Of a stretch of 35,383 nucleotides of DNA, positions 14,056-22,319 are shown piece after piece. Origin of the DNA: Actinomycetes bacterium. GTDB lineage: Bacteria > Actinomycetota > Acidimicrobiia > Acidimicrobiales > RAAP-2. Both the position numbers and the translations under genes were made by a program. A model generated the notes under the pieces. The model did not search any database. It worked only from the letters and a program-made list of their open reading frames with translations, and had not been told where the DNA came from. The stretch is from NCBI GenBank assembly GCA_021794655.1, contig JAJYQJ010000138.1, positions 1 to 35,383 of the forward strand. The letters are read 5' to 3'. Position 1 is the first letter of the stretch. The number at the start of each line of letters is the position of its first letter.

Positions 14056-15150
14056 ATGTCATTCAGCACTAGCCTCCAAGAGATGAGTGCGTTACCCGAG
14101 GTAATGCGAGCAGCGGTCTATCACTCACCCGGGGTCATCGAGGTGGAAGAACGCCCGGTGCCGATCCCACCCAGAGATCACGTTCTAGTAGAAGTCGAAC
14201 ACTGTGGGATCTGCGGTTCTGATCTCCACTTGCTGCTAGAAGGCTGGATAGATAATCCCGGCCTCATAGCTGGACACGAGTTCTCAGGGGTAATCGTGAG
14301 GCTAGGTGAGGGGGTAGATGGTTGGAGTGTCGGTGACCGAGTCGTCGGGGGTCCATCTCCACGATGCGGCACGTGTCGGCGCTGCGTCGAGAAAAAGCCG
14401 TCGCAGTGTGAGAACAAGTCGGGTTCGATTACTGACGTCCACGACGGAGCGTTCGCCGGTTATACCGTGGTCTCGGCAGAATCGCTGTTCGCGATACCGA
14501 ACAACTTATCGACCAGAGAAGCCGCCCTCTGCGAGCCCCTCGCGGTTGCGCTACACGGCATCACTCGATCGAACGTCGTACCCGGAGATAGCGCGATGGT
14601 CATCGGCGTAGGACCGATCGGAGCGATGACGATCGCCGTACTCCGCTCGATTGGGGTAGACGGCGTGATAGCCGTCGAACCCGGAGAGCGCCGACGCGAG
14701 CTTGCGTCGGCAGTCGGGGCAACGGTCGTGCTCCAACCAGAAGAGCTCCACGAGTTCCCGATATGGGAACCAGAGAGCATCTCCGAGGAAGCCGTCGACG
14801 TTGTATTTGAGTGTTCGGGCAAGAAGCAGGCGATGGAAGCTGGTTTCAGCCAACTGAGAAGAGGCGGGATCCTCGTTCTCCTGGGTCCCAACATTGAGTC
14901 TCCGACGTTCGATCTTAATCGAATGATCTTGAACGAACTCGAAGTCAAGGGTTCTTTTATCTACGACTTCGGCGGTTTCGAAAAAGCGCTCGAGCTCCTC
15001 GCGTCAGGCAAGATTCCAAACAGTCTCCTCGTTGAACCCATCGAGATCCCACTCGATTTGATTTCAGAGACTTTGGTCGGGCTTTCAACCGGCCAGTTAG
15101 CCGGCAAGGTGCTCGTTGCGCCAAACCTCGTGAACGAGCCCGCCAAATGA
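14056..15150 (+). CDS. Zinc-dependent medium-chain alcohol dehydrogenase (threonine/sorbitol dehydrogenase-like)
   Basis: A 364-residue MDR-family dehydrogenase. Catalytic zinc ligands are Cys50 (CGICGSD) and His74-Glu75 (AGHEFSG). The structural zinc site is complete (Cys104, 107, 110, 118). The nucleotide motif is GVGPIG (184-189), with acidic Glu208 suggesting NAD. It oxidises a secondary or polyol-type alcohol. The start is uncertain: ATG 14056 (GGTGGG upstream), ATG 14083, or ATG 14104, the last giving the MRAAVYHSPG beginning common in relatives. Its stop overlaps the following VOC gene by 4 bp (ATGA), so the two are translationally coupled. Divergent from the RraA-type gene. Confidence 0.9.
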   Translation: MSFSTSLQEMSALPEVMRAAVYHSPGVIEVEERPVPIPPRDHVLVEVEHCGICGSDLHLLLEGWIDNPGLIAGHEFSGVIVRLGEGVDGWSVGDRVVGGPSPRCGTCRRCVEKKPSQCENKSGSITDVHDGAFAGYTVVSAESLFAIPNNLSTREAALCEPLAVALHGITRSNVVPGDSAMVIGVGPIGAMTIAVLRSIGVDGVIAVEPGERRRELASAVGATVVLQPEELHEFPIWEPESISEEAVDVVFECSGKKQAMEAGFSQLRRGGILVLLGPNIESPTFDLNRMILNELEVKGSFIYDFGGFEKALELLASGKIPNSLLVEPIEIPLDLISETLVGLSTGQLAGKVLVAPNLVNEPAK

Positions 15151-15629
15151 GCGGCGCCACCCATCCCTTCTACCGATCTGGAAAACCACGTTTCAATCAC
15201 GTCGCGATGAGCGTGGAATCAGAGCTGCTGAGCGCCTCGGGGCGTGCAGACATATGTCGTTTCTGGGGAGACGTTTTTGGATTCACCGAGATGCCGACGA
15301 TGACGATCGATCGCAAGCGAATGATCCTGAGCTGCGTACACTGGGACCAGTTCATCTTCTTGATCGCACAAGACGACCCGATGAAGTGTCCGAGGATGGA
15401 TCACTTCGGACTCGCGGTCGGCAGTTTGGACGATCTAAAGGGAGTTCAAGAACGTGCGTCGAAATTCAAAGACGGCGATCCGCGGGTAGATCTTGTGGAG
15501 TTAAACGTAGACGACCAGGGGAGCATCAAGATCCACTCGCTCTATGTACGCTACATCCTGCCAATGATGTGCGAACTGCAGTGGTGGGAGTTTGTCGACA
15601 CGCCGTCAACTCTCGTCAATTCGGCATAG
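15147..15629 (+). CDS. VOC-superfamily (glyoxalase/extradiol-dioxygenase-like) protein
   Basis: A 160-residue protein with a vicinal-oxygen-chelate fold: FNHVAMSV (His18), FWGDVFGF (39-46), then MDHFGLAV (His86) and CELQWWEF (Glu143). The His-His-Glu spacing matches the metal facial triad of glyoxalase I/extradiol-type enzymes, but with only two betaalphabetabetabeta modules the chemistry could be epimerase, lyase or dioxygenase. The ATG overlaps the alcohol dehydrogenase stop (ATGA), so it probably serves the same pathway step. It is followed by a convergent RidA-like gene 14 bp on. Confidence 0.82.
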   Translation: MSGATHPFYRSGKPRFNHVAMSVESELLSASGRADICRFWGDVFGFTEMPTMTIDRKRMILSCVHWDQFIFLIAQDDPMKCPRMDHFGLAVGSLDDLKGVQERASKFKDGDPRVDLVELNVDDQGSIKIHSLYVRYILPMMCELQWWEFVDTPSTLVNSA

Positions 15630-15643
15630 AGTTATCCATGCAA

Positions 15644-16117
15644 TTATCTCGACGATACGGCCACAGTAACCTCGATCTCGACGGCGCCTCCTCTGGGTAG
15701 GGCCGCAACACCGATAGCTGAACGACTATGCCGTCCTCGTTCTCCAAATATCTCGTAGAGCACCCCGCTCGCTCCGTCTATCACCGATGGTTGCTCGTGA
15801 AAGTAGGGGCTGGACGCCACGAAGCCGGTGACTGTGATCACCCTCTCGATCGAGTCGAGTGTGCCGAGCGCCTCTTCCAGCACGCTCAAGGCGTTCAACG
15901 CACACACCTCTGCGGCCTTCTTCCCCTCTTCCACGCTCACCGTCTCCCCGAGCGTGCCGACGCACGTAAGCTCGCCATCGATTCGCGGGAGCTGCCCTGA
16001 GGTTCGTGCGACGCCGCCGTGGACTACGACCGCGTCCAGTGGATCGTGGGGTGGATGTGGTCCATGAAGCGTCAGACCGAGTTCAGCGATACGACCCCTG
16101 ATCTTTCCCTCCTTCAA
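15644..16117 (-). CDS. RidA/YjgF-family protein lacking the canonical Arg
   Basis: A 157-residue YjgF/YER057c/UK114-like protein. VHGGVARTSGQLP (32-44) and the C-terminal SRSAIGVAALPRGGAVEIEV (131-150) are diagnostic. Canonical RidA has an Arg (E. coli Arg105) in VARLP that binds the carboxylate of enamine/imine acids. Here the motif reads VAALP (Ala139), so imine deaminase activity of the RidA kind is doubtful and it belongs to a divergent Rid branch. The start is a TTG at 16117 overlapping the class II aldolase stop by 4 bp (TTGA), with GAGG 8 nt upstream. It is therefore coupled to the aldolase and may act on its product. Confidence 0.85.
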   Translation of the reverse strand: MKEGKIRGRIAELGLTLHGPHPPHDPLDAVVVHGGVARTSGQLPRIDGELTCVGTLGETVSVEEGKKAAEVCALNALSVLEEALGTLDSIERVITVTGFVASSPYFHEQPSVIDGASGVLYEIFGERGRHSRSAIGVAALPRGGAVEIEVTVAVSSR

Positions 16118-16764
16118 GACTGGGTCCTCAAGAACTCATAGACGCTCGCAAAACTCTTGTCGACCTCTTCGGGTAGCGGGTACGCCTCGCCGAGCATCTT
16201 GGCTCCCCAGATGATCTCCGCGCTCCTCTCGACGAGCGCAGTAATGTGCATCGCCTTCTCCGGAGTCGGTGCTACCGCAACCATCCCATGGTTTGCTATC
16301 AGCGCCGCTCCCCTACCCTGGAGGGCCTTGACTGCCTGTTCTCCCAACTCGTCGGTTCCACTCATCGCGTAGTCGGTGCATCTGACGTCGCCTCCGACGT
16401 ACACGGAAAACTCGTCGATGCACGCCGGAAGTCCTTGACGCGCGACTGCGAACATCGACGCGTGGACGGCATGAGAATGGATCACCGCCCCGATATCGTC
16501 GAACGCAGCCATACACGCAAGATGAAGCAGCTTCTCCGACGACGGGGCCCGCTCACCCGATACGACCTCACCGTCGGGTGATACGACGACGAGGTCGCCC
16601 AACGTCATCTCGCGATAGTCGAGCGAGGACGGAGTGATGCAGATACTTCCATCTTCAAGACGCGCAGACAGATTGCCTGCTGTTCCTTCTACCAATCCCT
16701 TCGCCAAGAGCTCTTTGGCCGCAGCGAGCACGCGCGCGGGTGCGTCTTCTACGAATCTGGCCAT
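16114..16764 (-). CDS. Class II aldolase/adducin-family protein (FucA-like)
   Basis: A 216-residue zinc aldolase-type protein. The phosphate/substrate loop GTAGNLSAR (28-36), Glu77 (APSSEKLLH), and zinc ligands His96 and His98 (VIHSHAVHAS) and His159 (IANHGMV) are all present, as in L-fuculose-1-phosphate aldolase. Relatives cleave sugar phosphates or act on oxo-acid substrates. I chose the ATG at 16764, which has AGAGGTGG at good spacing; the frame extends to 16857 but the extra residues do not look like the family. It is the first gene of a two-gene unit with the RidA-like gene, and divergent from the SDR at 16921. Confidence 0.9.
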   Translation of the reverse strand: MARFVEDAPARVLAAAKELLAKGLVEGTAGNLSARLEDGSICITPSSLDYREMTLGDLVVVSPDGEVVSGERAPSSEKLLHLACMAAFDDIGAVIHSHAVHASMFAVARQGLPACIDEFSVYVGGDVRCTDYAMSGTDELGEQAVKALQGRGAALIANHGMVAVAPTPEKAMHITALVERSAEIIWGAKMLGEAYPLPEEVDKSFASVYEFLRTQS

Positions 16765-16847
16765 CGTCCACCTCTTTCCTTGTACGGATCTGCTTGTAGG
16801 TAACCCGATCAACGGTTGCCCCGATGCTATCGCACGTTCCAGGGCCG

Positions 16848-16891
16848 CCTGACGCAACCGTCACCGCAACTCCACCTGACGCAACTGTCAC
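16848..16891. promoter_or_regulatory. Two 17-bp direct repeats with dyad symmetry, candidate operator
   Basis: CCTGACGCAACCGTCAC (16848-16864) and CCTGACGCAACTGTCAC (16875-16891) differ at one base and are 27 bp apart. Each contains a small dyad (GACG-caac-CGTC in the first). They sit in the gap between the divergent aldolase and SDR genes, ending 29 bp before the SDR start, so a repressor bound here could block SDR transcription. Confidence 0.55.
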
Positions 16892-16920
16892 AGAAGGGCC
16901 AAAGGAGGTAAGCTTGAAGC

Positions 16921-17811
16921 ATGGGACTTCTAAATGGACGAGTAGCTGTCGTTACGGGTGCTGGACGAGGGATTGGCAGAGATATCGCGCTCTGCCTCGC
17001 GAGCGAAGGTGCAAAGGTCGTCGTGAACGACGTAGGCGTGTCGCTCGGCGGCGAGGGGACGAAGGACGACCCTGCAGCTCAAGTATGTGAAACGATCGTC
17101 TCTCGCGGTGGCGAGGCCGTCGCGAACCACGACTCGGTCAGCGACTTCGAGTCAGCCGGGCGAATCGTGAACACCGCCGTCGAATCGTTTGGAAAGATCG
17201 ATATCCTCGTGAACAACGCGGGCATCGTACGGGACAAGACGCTCGTGAAGATGGACGAGGCCGACTACGACGCGGTCGTCGCGGTCCACCAGAAAGGAAC
17301 GTTCAATATGGCTCGCCATAGCGCTCCACTGATGAAGGAGGCCGGTTACGGCCGGATCGTGAACATCACCTCGTCCGCGGGGTTACGTGGAAACTTTGGC
17401 CAGACGAACTACGGAGCCGCAAAAGCGGCGATCATGGGAATGACCTTTGTTTGGGCCGTCGAACTCGGACGCTACGGGATCACGGTAAACGCTGTCGCAC
17501 CTGCCGGGTTCACGCGGATGACCGAAGGACTCTACCAAGGCGCAGAGCCGCCGCCCGATCAAGACCCCGCCCTCAACGCTCCTTTGGTTGCCTACCTCGC
17601 GTCCGAAGACGCGTCGTACGTCAACGGTCAAGTCCTCGGTCGCAGCGGGTTCGCATATACGATCTTTCAGACCCCCCGCCAGGTTGCAGCGATGTGGCGA
17701 GAAGGCGGGTGGACCCCGAGCCAGGTCGCGGAGAACTTCCACGAAGTCCTCGGTCAACACCTCCAACCCGTCGGCATGCCGGCCCACCCGCTCCTTGGAA
17801 ACAAGCCGTGA
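16921..17811 (+). CDS. Short-chain dehydrogenase, (3R)-hydroxyacyl-CoA dehydrogenase (MFE-2/HSD17B4-like) type
   Basis: A 296-residue SDR. TGAGRGIG (12-19) binds the cofactor, and Asp37 in VVNDVGVSLGGEG favours NAD. That long loop after the second strand is typical of the dehydrogenase unit of peroxisomal multifunctional enzyme 2. NNAG is at 98-101, Ser151/152 at NITSSAG, Tyr164-x3-Lys168 at NYGAAKAA. The C-terminal 50 residues (VAAMWREGGWTPSQVAENFH) exceed FabG and fit the MFE-2-like group. It would oxidise a 3-hydroxyacyl-CoA to the 3-oxoacyl-CoA that the window's thiolases cleave. The ATG at 16921 is preceded by AAAGGAGGT, slightly far at 11 nt. Confidence 0.9.
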   Translation: MGLLNGRVAVVTGAGRGIGRDIALCLASEGAKVVVNDVGVSLGGEGTKDDPAAQVCETIVSRGGEAVANHDSVSDFESAGRIVNTAVESFGKIDILVNNAGIVRDKTLVKMDEADYDAVVAVHQKGTFNMARHSAPLMKEAGYGRIVNITSSAGLRGNFGQTNYGAAKAAIMGMTFVWAVELGRYGITVNAVAPAGFTRMTEGLYQGAEPPPDQDPALNAPLVAYLASEDASYVNGQVLGRSGFAYTIFQTPRQVAAMWREGGWTPSQVAENFHEVLGQHLQPVGMPAHPLLGNKP

Positions 17812-17838
17812 GCGAACAACGGTGCGGCCGATGGTTGC

Positions 17839-19494
17839 TCAAAGCGGGTACAGGTCCCCCTCAAACATGGTCCCCCAAACGGAGATATCTTTGAGCTTCT
17901 CGGGTGGGAGCGAGTAAGGATCGTCTTCTAATACCGTGAGATCTGCGAACTTGCCTACCTCTATGCTCCCGATCTCATCTTCTTTCCTTAGCGCAAACGC
18001 GGCGTCGAGGGTTACTGCACGTAGCGCCTGATGAACTGAGATCCTCTCTTCTGGCCCCAAAACACCTCCTGACAGTCCCAGCCGGTTGACCGCACACCAA
18101 GCGAGCAGAAGCGGCTTCGCGGGCGCAATCGTCATATCGGAGTGAAGCGAGAGCGCGACTCGACGTTCTAACAACGATCGAGAGCGTACGAGATGAGTCG
18201 CTCGATCCGGTCCCAGCCCGTGTTGCGAATAGAGCTCTCCGAGAAGGTGGATGTAGTAAGGGTTTGCCGACACAACCGCCCCGAGCTCCGCGATTCTCTC
18301 CACCTGATCCAAACTGCAATACCCAACATGGTGAAGGGTGAACCTGTGGTCGTCTCTCGGAGTTTCGCGCCGGAGTGTGTCGAGGATGTCAAGCATGACC
18401 TCTACACCGAGATCGCCGTTTACGTGTACGTGAATCTGGAATCCTTCGTTCCAATAGCTGCGCGCGGCCAAAAGGAGGTCGTCGGGTTGAGACATCCATT
18501 CCCCGTCGTGTCCATCGAGATATCCGGCCTTCATCTGCATCGCCTGAGAAAAGAACGCACCGTCTGCGAAGAGTTTGACGGCGTTCAGGAATTGAAGCCT
18601 CTTGCCTTTGAAGTCCTTACGTCCTCTTACAAATTCCACCGCCTTCGTCGAATCGTTTCCCATGCTCGCAAGGAGGCTCGAACCTTCTTGGACGAGGTAA
18701 GTTCGAAACGGCGTCCCTTCGGAGTCGAACACATCAGTCAAGTACGCGAGCTCTTGTTCTCCCAAGAGACCAGCAGACATGTCCGCTATCGTCGTGATTC
18801 CACCCCGATGGACCATCTCGCGCAAGTCAAAGAGACCTCGCTTCCACCGACCCTCTTCGAGCAGGATCGGCGTGAGGGCCGTCAGTGCGACCAACAACCC
18901 GGTTTCGTAGAAGTGTCCAGCATTCCAGTCGACCTGTGGTTCGTCCGCGACACTACTCTCGCTGATGCCGAGCGCGCTCATCGCGGCTGAATTCATGTAG
19001 AGTTCGTGAAACGATCTGTGCCAAACGACGACCGGTCGAGAGTTCGAGATGCGGTCCAACTCGGACCGATCGATCTCGCCGTGGAAGTACTGACTGAATC
19101 CCCAAGTGAACAACCATTCGTCGGGACTCTCGCGGTTGGACTCGAGTTCACGTAGACGGTTCGAGAACGCGTCCTTTCCCCGTACTGCTTCAACCGTACC
19201 TCTTGGAAGCTCCCAATCGTCTGGTGGTATGAACTCCATCGGCAAGAGCGCACCGCCGAGGTACGGGTGCAGGTGGTTGTCGATCAACCCGGGAGTCACC
19301 ACCTTGTCCTCAAGCGTGAAGTCAACTTCAAACCCGGGGGCGATCGGTTGGATAGAGGCTTTCACGGTTTCGAGCGATCCCACCGCGATCACTTTCGAAC
19401 CTCGAACGGCGACGGCGTCCGCGCTCGGCACTCGATCGTCCATCGTGATGAACTTTCTCGCTACGTAAACCCTGGTTGTCGAGTTCTCTCCCAT
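17839..19494 (-). CDS. YtcJ-like metal-dependent amidohydrolase (Amidohydro_3)
   Basis: A 551-residue TIM-barrel hydrolase. Metal-site residues visible are His74 and His76 (IDNHLHPY), Lys307 with Asp311 (VKLFADGA), His355 and His357 (IHVHVNGD), His389 (LHHVGYC) and Asp453 (LHSDMTIAP). The C-terminal [20 protein letters not shown] is typical of the superfamily. YtcJ relatives hydrolyse amides or cyclic imides; none has a broadly established substrate. I chose the ATG at 19494, with GGAGG upstream; the frame extends 46 residues further without family similarity. It converges with the SDR gene and is divergent from the aldehyde dehydrogenase. Confidence 0.88.
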   Translation of the reverse strand: MGENSTTRVYVARKFITMDDRVPSADAVAVRGSKVIAVGSLETVKASIQPIAPGFEVDFTLEDKVVTPGLIDNHLHPYLGGALLPMEFIPPDDWELPRGTVEAVRGKDAFSNRLRELESNRESPDEWLFTWGFSQYFHGEIDRSELDRISNSRPVVVWHRSFHELYMNSAAMSALGISESSVADEPQVDWNAGHFYETGLLVALTALTPILLEEGRWKRGLFDLREMVHRGGITTIADMSAGLLGEQELAYLTDVFDSEGTPFRTYLVQEGSSLLASMGNDSTKAVEFVRGRKDFKGKRLQFLNAVKLFADGAFFSQAMQMKAGYLDGHDGEWMSQPDDLLLAARSYWNEGFQIHVHVNGDLGVEVMLDILDTLRRETPRDDHRFTLHHVGYCSLDQVERIAELGAVVSANPYYIHLLGELYSQHGLGPDRATHLVRSRSLLERRVALSLHSDMTIAPAKPLLLAWCAVNRLGLSGGVLGPEERISVHQALRAVTLDAAFALRKEDEIGSIEVGKFADLTVLEDDPYSLPPEKLKDISVWGTMFEGDLYPL

Positions 19495-19615
19495 GAATTG
19501 CCTCCCCGTTCTCCCACAACACCCGTCTGTCGCCGCAACGTTAACATCGCAACGACGAGACGGACGACCGGCGCCGGCCCGCCGTCGAGGAACTATAACG
19601 ACTAGCGTCGATGCT
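19495..19615. promoter_or_regulatory. Divergent promoter region, amidohydrolase/aldehyde dehydrogenase
   Basis: The 121-bp gap contains TATAAC at 19593-19598, 18 bp before the aldehyde dehydrogenase ATG, as a possible -10 element. No good -35 is visible. The short distance would give a very short leader, which fits the absence of a close ribosome site there. Confidence 0.3.
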
Positions 19616-21034
19616 ATGGAGATCAGAGACAAGATCTACGTAGGGGGAAACTGGGTCCACTCGGAAGCTACGACGATGTTGGACGTGATCGACTCCAACA
19701 CCGAAGAGGTGATCGGGAAAGTCCCTGACGGAACCCGAGCTGACGCCGACGCCGCGGTTCAAGCGGCGGTCGCAGCTTTCCCCGCGTGGTCTTCCACCCC
19801 CGTCGCTAAACGCTGCGAACTGATCCGTTCACTCGGTGACGCTCTAGCGGCACGCACCGAAGAGATCGCGTTAACCATCTCCAAAGAGGTCGGGATGCCG
19901 ATATCTCTGTCCGGCGGTATCCAGGTCGGCCTGCCTGTAGGAGCGTTCTTGGACGTCGCGCAGCACGCCGTGGAGGTTCACTGGGAACAAGAGGTCGGTA
20001 ACTCACTGATAGTGCGCGAGCCGGTCGGGGTAGTCGGCGCGATCACGCCGTGGAACTATCCGCTCTACCAGATCGTGTTAAAGATCGCCCCGGCAATCGC
20101 TGCGGGCTGCACGGTGGTCTTGAAGCCGAGCGAAATTGCCCCGTTGAACGCGTTCGCGTTAGCCGAGATCGTCGACGAAGTTGGCCTGCCGCCAGGGGTG
20201 TTCAACCTGGTAAGTGGAGTCGGAGCGGTGATCGGAGAGGCCATCGCCGCTCATCAAGATGTGGACATGGTCTCCTTCACCGGGTCGACGAGGGCGGGTA
20301 AGCGGGTCATGCAACTCGCGGCCGAGACCGTGAAACGGGTCGCACTCGAGTTGGGTGGAAAGTCGGCCAACGTGATCCTCTTCGACGCCGATCTAAACGC
20401 GGCGATTCCCGCCGGTGTGTTCGCGTGCTTCTTGAACTCAGGTCAGACGTGCTCTGCGCTCACCAGGATGATCGTGCCCCGTTCTCGCCTCGCCGAAGTC
20501 GAGGAACAAGTCGTCGCGGCCGCCGTTGGTTTTGCACCCGGGAACTCCCTCGAACCGACCACGACGCTTGGACCACTCGTCTCCTCCGTCCAGCGCGACC
20601 GCGTCCGCAACTACATCCAAAAAGGCATCGACGAAGGCGCGAAGCTCCTCACCGGGGGCGTCGACCCACCCGAGGGTTTGGAGAAAGGATACTTCGTGCG
20701 CCCGACCGTCTTCTCCGGAGTGACGCAGTCTATGACGATCGCACGCGAGGAGATCTTCGGTCCCGTCCTATCGATCCTCGCCTACGACACCGAGGAGGAA
20801 GCCGTTGAGATCGCGAACGACTCGGTCTACGGACTTGCCGGTGGTGTCTGGGGTGGAGACGCCAACCACGCCGAGCAGATCGCACGCAGACTCCGCACGG
20901 GCCAGGTCGACGTGAACGGAGGAGCGTTCAACCCACGAGCACCGTTCGGCGGGTACAAACAGTCCGGCTTCGGGCGCGAACGCGGTACGTTCGGGCTCGA
21001 GGAGTTCTTGGAGACTAAGTCCCTGCAGCGCTGA
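19616..21034 (+). CDS. NAD(P)-dependent aldehyde dehydrogenase
   Basis: A 472-residue ALDH-superfamily enzyme that oxidises an aldehyde to the acid. Active-site elements are Asn147 (TPWNYPL), Lys170 (VVLKPSE), Glu245 (ALELGGKS) and nucleophile Cys279 (NSGQTCSA). [13 protein letters not shown] (220-232) lines the cofactor site, and the C-terminal [14 protein letters not shown] is standard. I chose the ATG at 19616 because the family sequence starts there; the frame extends upstream without similarity. There is no Shine-Dalgarno near this ATG (GAGGAA is 23 nt away), so a near-leaderless transcript is possible. It converges with the thiolase gene after 16 bp. Confidence 0.94.
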   Translation: MEIRDKIYVGGNWVHSEATTMLDVIDSNTEEVIGKVPDGTRADADAAVQAAVAAFPAWSSTPVAKRCELIRSLGDALAARTEEIALTISKEVGMPISLSGGIQVGLPVGAFLDVAQHAVEVHWEQEVGNSLIVREPVGVVGAITPWNYPLYQIVLKIAPAIAAGCTVVLKPSEIAPLNAFALAEIVDEVGLPPGVFNLVSGVGAVIGEAIAAHQDVDMVSFTGSTRAGKRVMQLAAETVKRVALELGGKSANVILFDADLNAAIPAGVFACFLNSGQTCSALTRMIVPRSRLAEVEEQVVAAAVGFAPGNSLEPTTTLGPLVSSVQRDRVRNYIQKGIDEGAKLLTGGVDPPEGLEKGYFVRPTVFSGVTQSMTIAREEIFGPVLSILAYDTEEEAVEIANDSVYGLAGGVWGGDANHAEQIARRLRTGQVDVNGGAFNPRAPFGGYKQSGFGRERGTFGLEEFLETKSLQR

Positions 21035-21050
21035 GCGGACCGCGAAACGG

Positions 21051-22229
21051 TCAGCTCGCGTTAGTCGTCAAGATGTTGACGACCGCGACTCCCGAACCTC
21101 GCCCGCCGACGTTGTGTTGGAGTGCGTTACCGTTTCGCACCTCGATCTGACGATCCCCTGCTTCGTGGCGCAGCTGCCAGAAGCACTCTGTGACTTGGGC
21201 AACCCCCGTCGCTCCGATCGGATGACCTTTAGCGAGCAGTCCCCCCGAGGGGTTTACCGGTATGCGCCCACCGATCGCCGTCTCGCCTTCGATGCTCGCG
21301 ATACCGCCCTTTCCCTTCTCCACAAACCCCAAGTCCTCGATGTCGAGGATCTCGGTGATCGTGAAGCAGTCGTGGACCTCCGCCATGTCTATCTCGTCCG
21401 GAGATACACCCGACATCGCATAGGCCCTCTCTGCCGCCATCGTCGTCGCCGGCAGGCCGACGTAGCTCGACTTCTCGTGCATGTAGGGGTGATCCGTCGC
21501 TACTCCAAAGCCTGCGACCCACACCGGCTTGTCCGTGAACTCCTTCGCCCGTTCGGCACTCACGAGCAGCACCGCCGCCGCGCCGTCTGTCTGTGGACAG
21601 CAGTCGAGGAGGTGAAGTGGGTGACACACCGGAGGAGAGTCGAGTACCTGTTGCATCGTGATCTCCGACTGGAAGTGAGCGTAGGGGTCCAGTGCGCCGT
21701 TGTGGTGGTTCTTCACCGCGACCGACGCGAGCATCTCACGAGTAGTGCCGAAGTCGTGCATATGGCGGGTCGCAAAAGGAGCGAACAGTACCGGCGCCGT
21801 CTCTCCTCGGTTGTAGACCGGGTGACCGGCGGCGGCCCTCGACAACAGGCCTTCTTCGGTCGACTTGTCCCTCATCTTTTCGACCCCGATGACGAGAACG
21901 ACGTCATGGACGCCGCTCGCGACGACCATCGCGCCTATCCTGAACGCGTCCGAACCTGAAGGACACGCGTTCTCGACTCGCGTGCACGGTATCCCCGCAA
22001 TTCCAATCGCGCTCGGCACTGTGTTTCCGCCGATTCCCTCTTGCCCCCACAGTGTCCCACGTTGGGTCGCGACTATCGCAGCTTCGACCTGGCTCGGGTC
22101 GAATCCCTTGTCGACGCTGTCGACAACCGCCTTGAACGCGCCGTACGCCATCTGCTCGTAACTCTGGTCAAACAGCTCGCCCATGCGGATGAGCCCCGCA
22201 CCGACCATCGCCACCTTGTTCCAACCCAC
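21051..22229 (-). CDS. SCP2-type thiolase / lipid-transfer thiolase-like acetyltransferase
   Basis: A 392-residue thiolase-fold enzyme of the SCP-x/Ltp branch. Cys89 (VENACPSGSDAF), His286 (VHDCFTITE) and His336 (AKGHPIGATG) are present. The C-terminus NALQHNVGGRGSGVAVV is typical of this branch, which lacks the second Cys motif of FadA thiolases. Family members perform thiolysis or, as in actinobacterial Ltp2, retro-aldol cleavage, and they often need a DUF35 partner protein. Here such a partner is encoded next door as a fusion. The start is GTG 22229 with GGGAGG upstream. It is the last gene of the leftward run from 27070. Confidence 0.92.
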   Translation of the reverse strand: MGWNKVAMVGAGLIRMGELFDQSYEQMAYGAFKAVVDSVDKGFDPSQVEAAIVATQRGTLWGQEGIGGNTVPSAIGIAGIPCTRVENACPSGSDAFRIGAMVVASGVHDVVLVIGVEKMRDKSTEEGLLSRAAAGHPVYNRGETAPVLFAPFATRHMHDFGTTREMLASVAVKNHHNGALDPYAHFQSEITMQQVLDSPPVCHPLHLLDCCPQTDGAAAVLLVSAERAKEFTDKPVWVAGFGVATDHPYMHEKSSYVGLPATTMAAERAYAMSGVSPDEIDMAEVHDCFTITEILDIEDLGFVEKGKGGIASIEGETAIGGRIPVNPSGGLLAKGHPIGATGVAQVTECFWQLRHEAGDRQIEVRNGNALQHNVGGRGSGVAVVNILTTNAS

Positions 22230-22319
22230 GACAACTACCTCCCTCTACTCAGATCCTCGTCAACGTCAACGATTAAACAAACGATCCAACTCGACCACAC
22301 CAACACGACTCGCCGCGTC

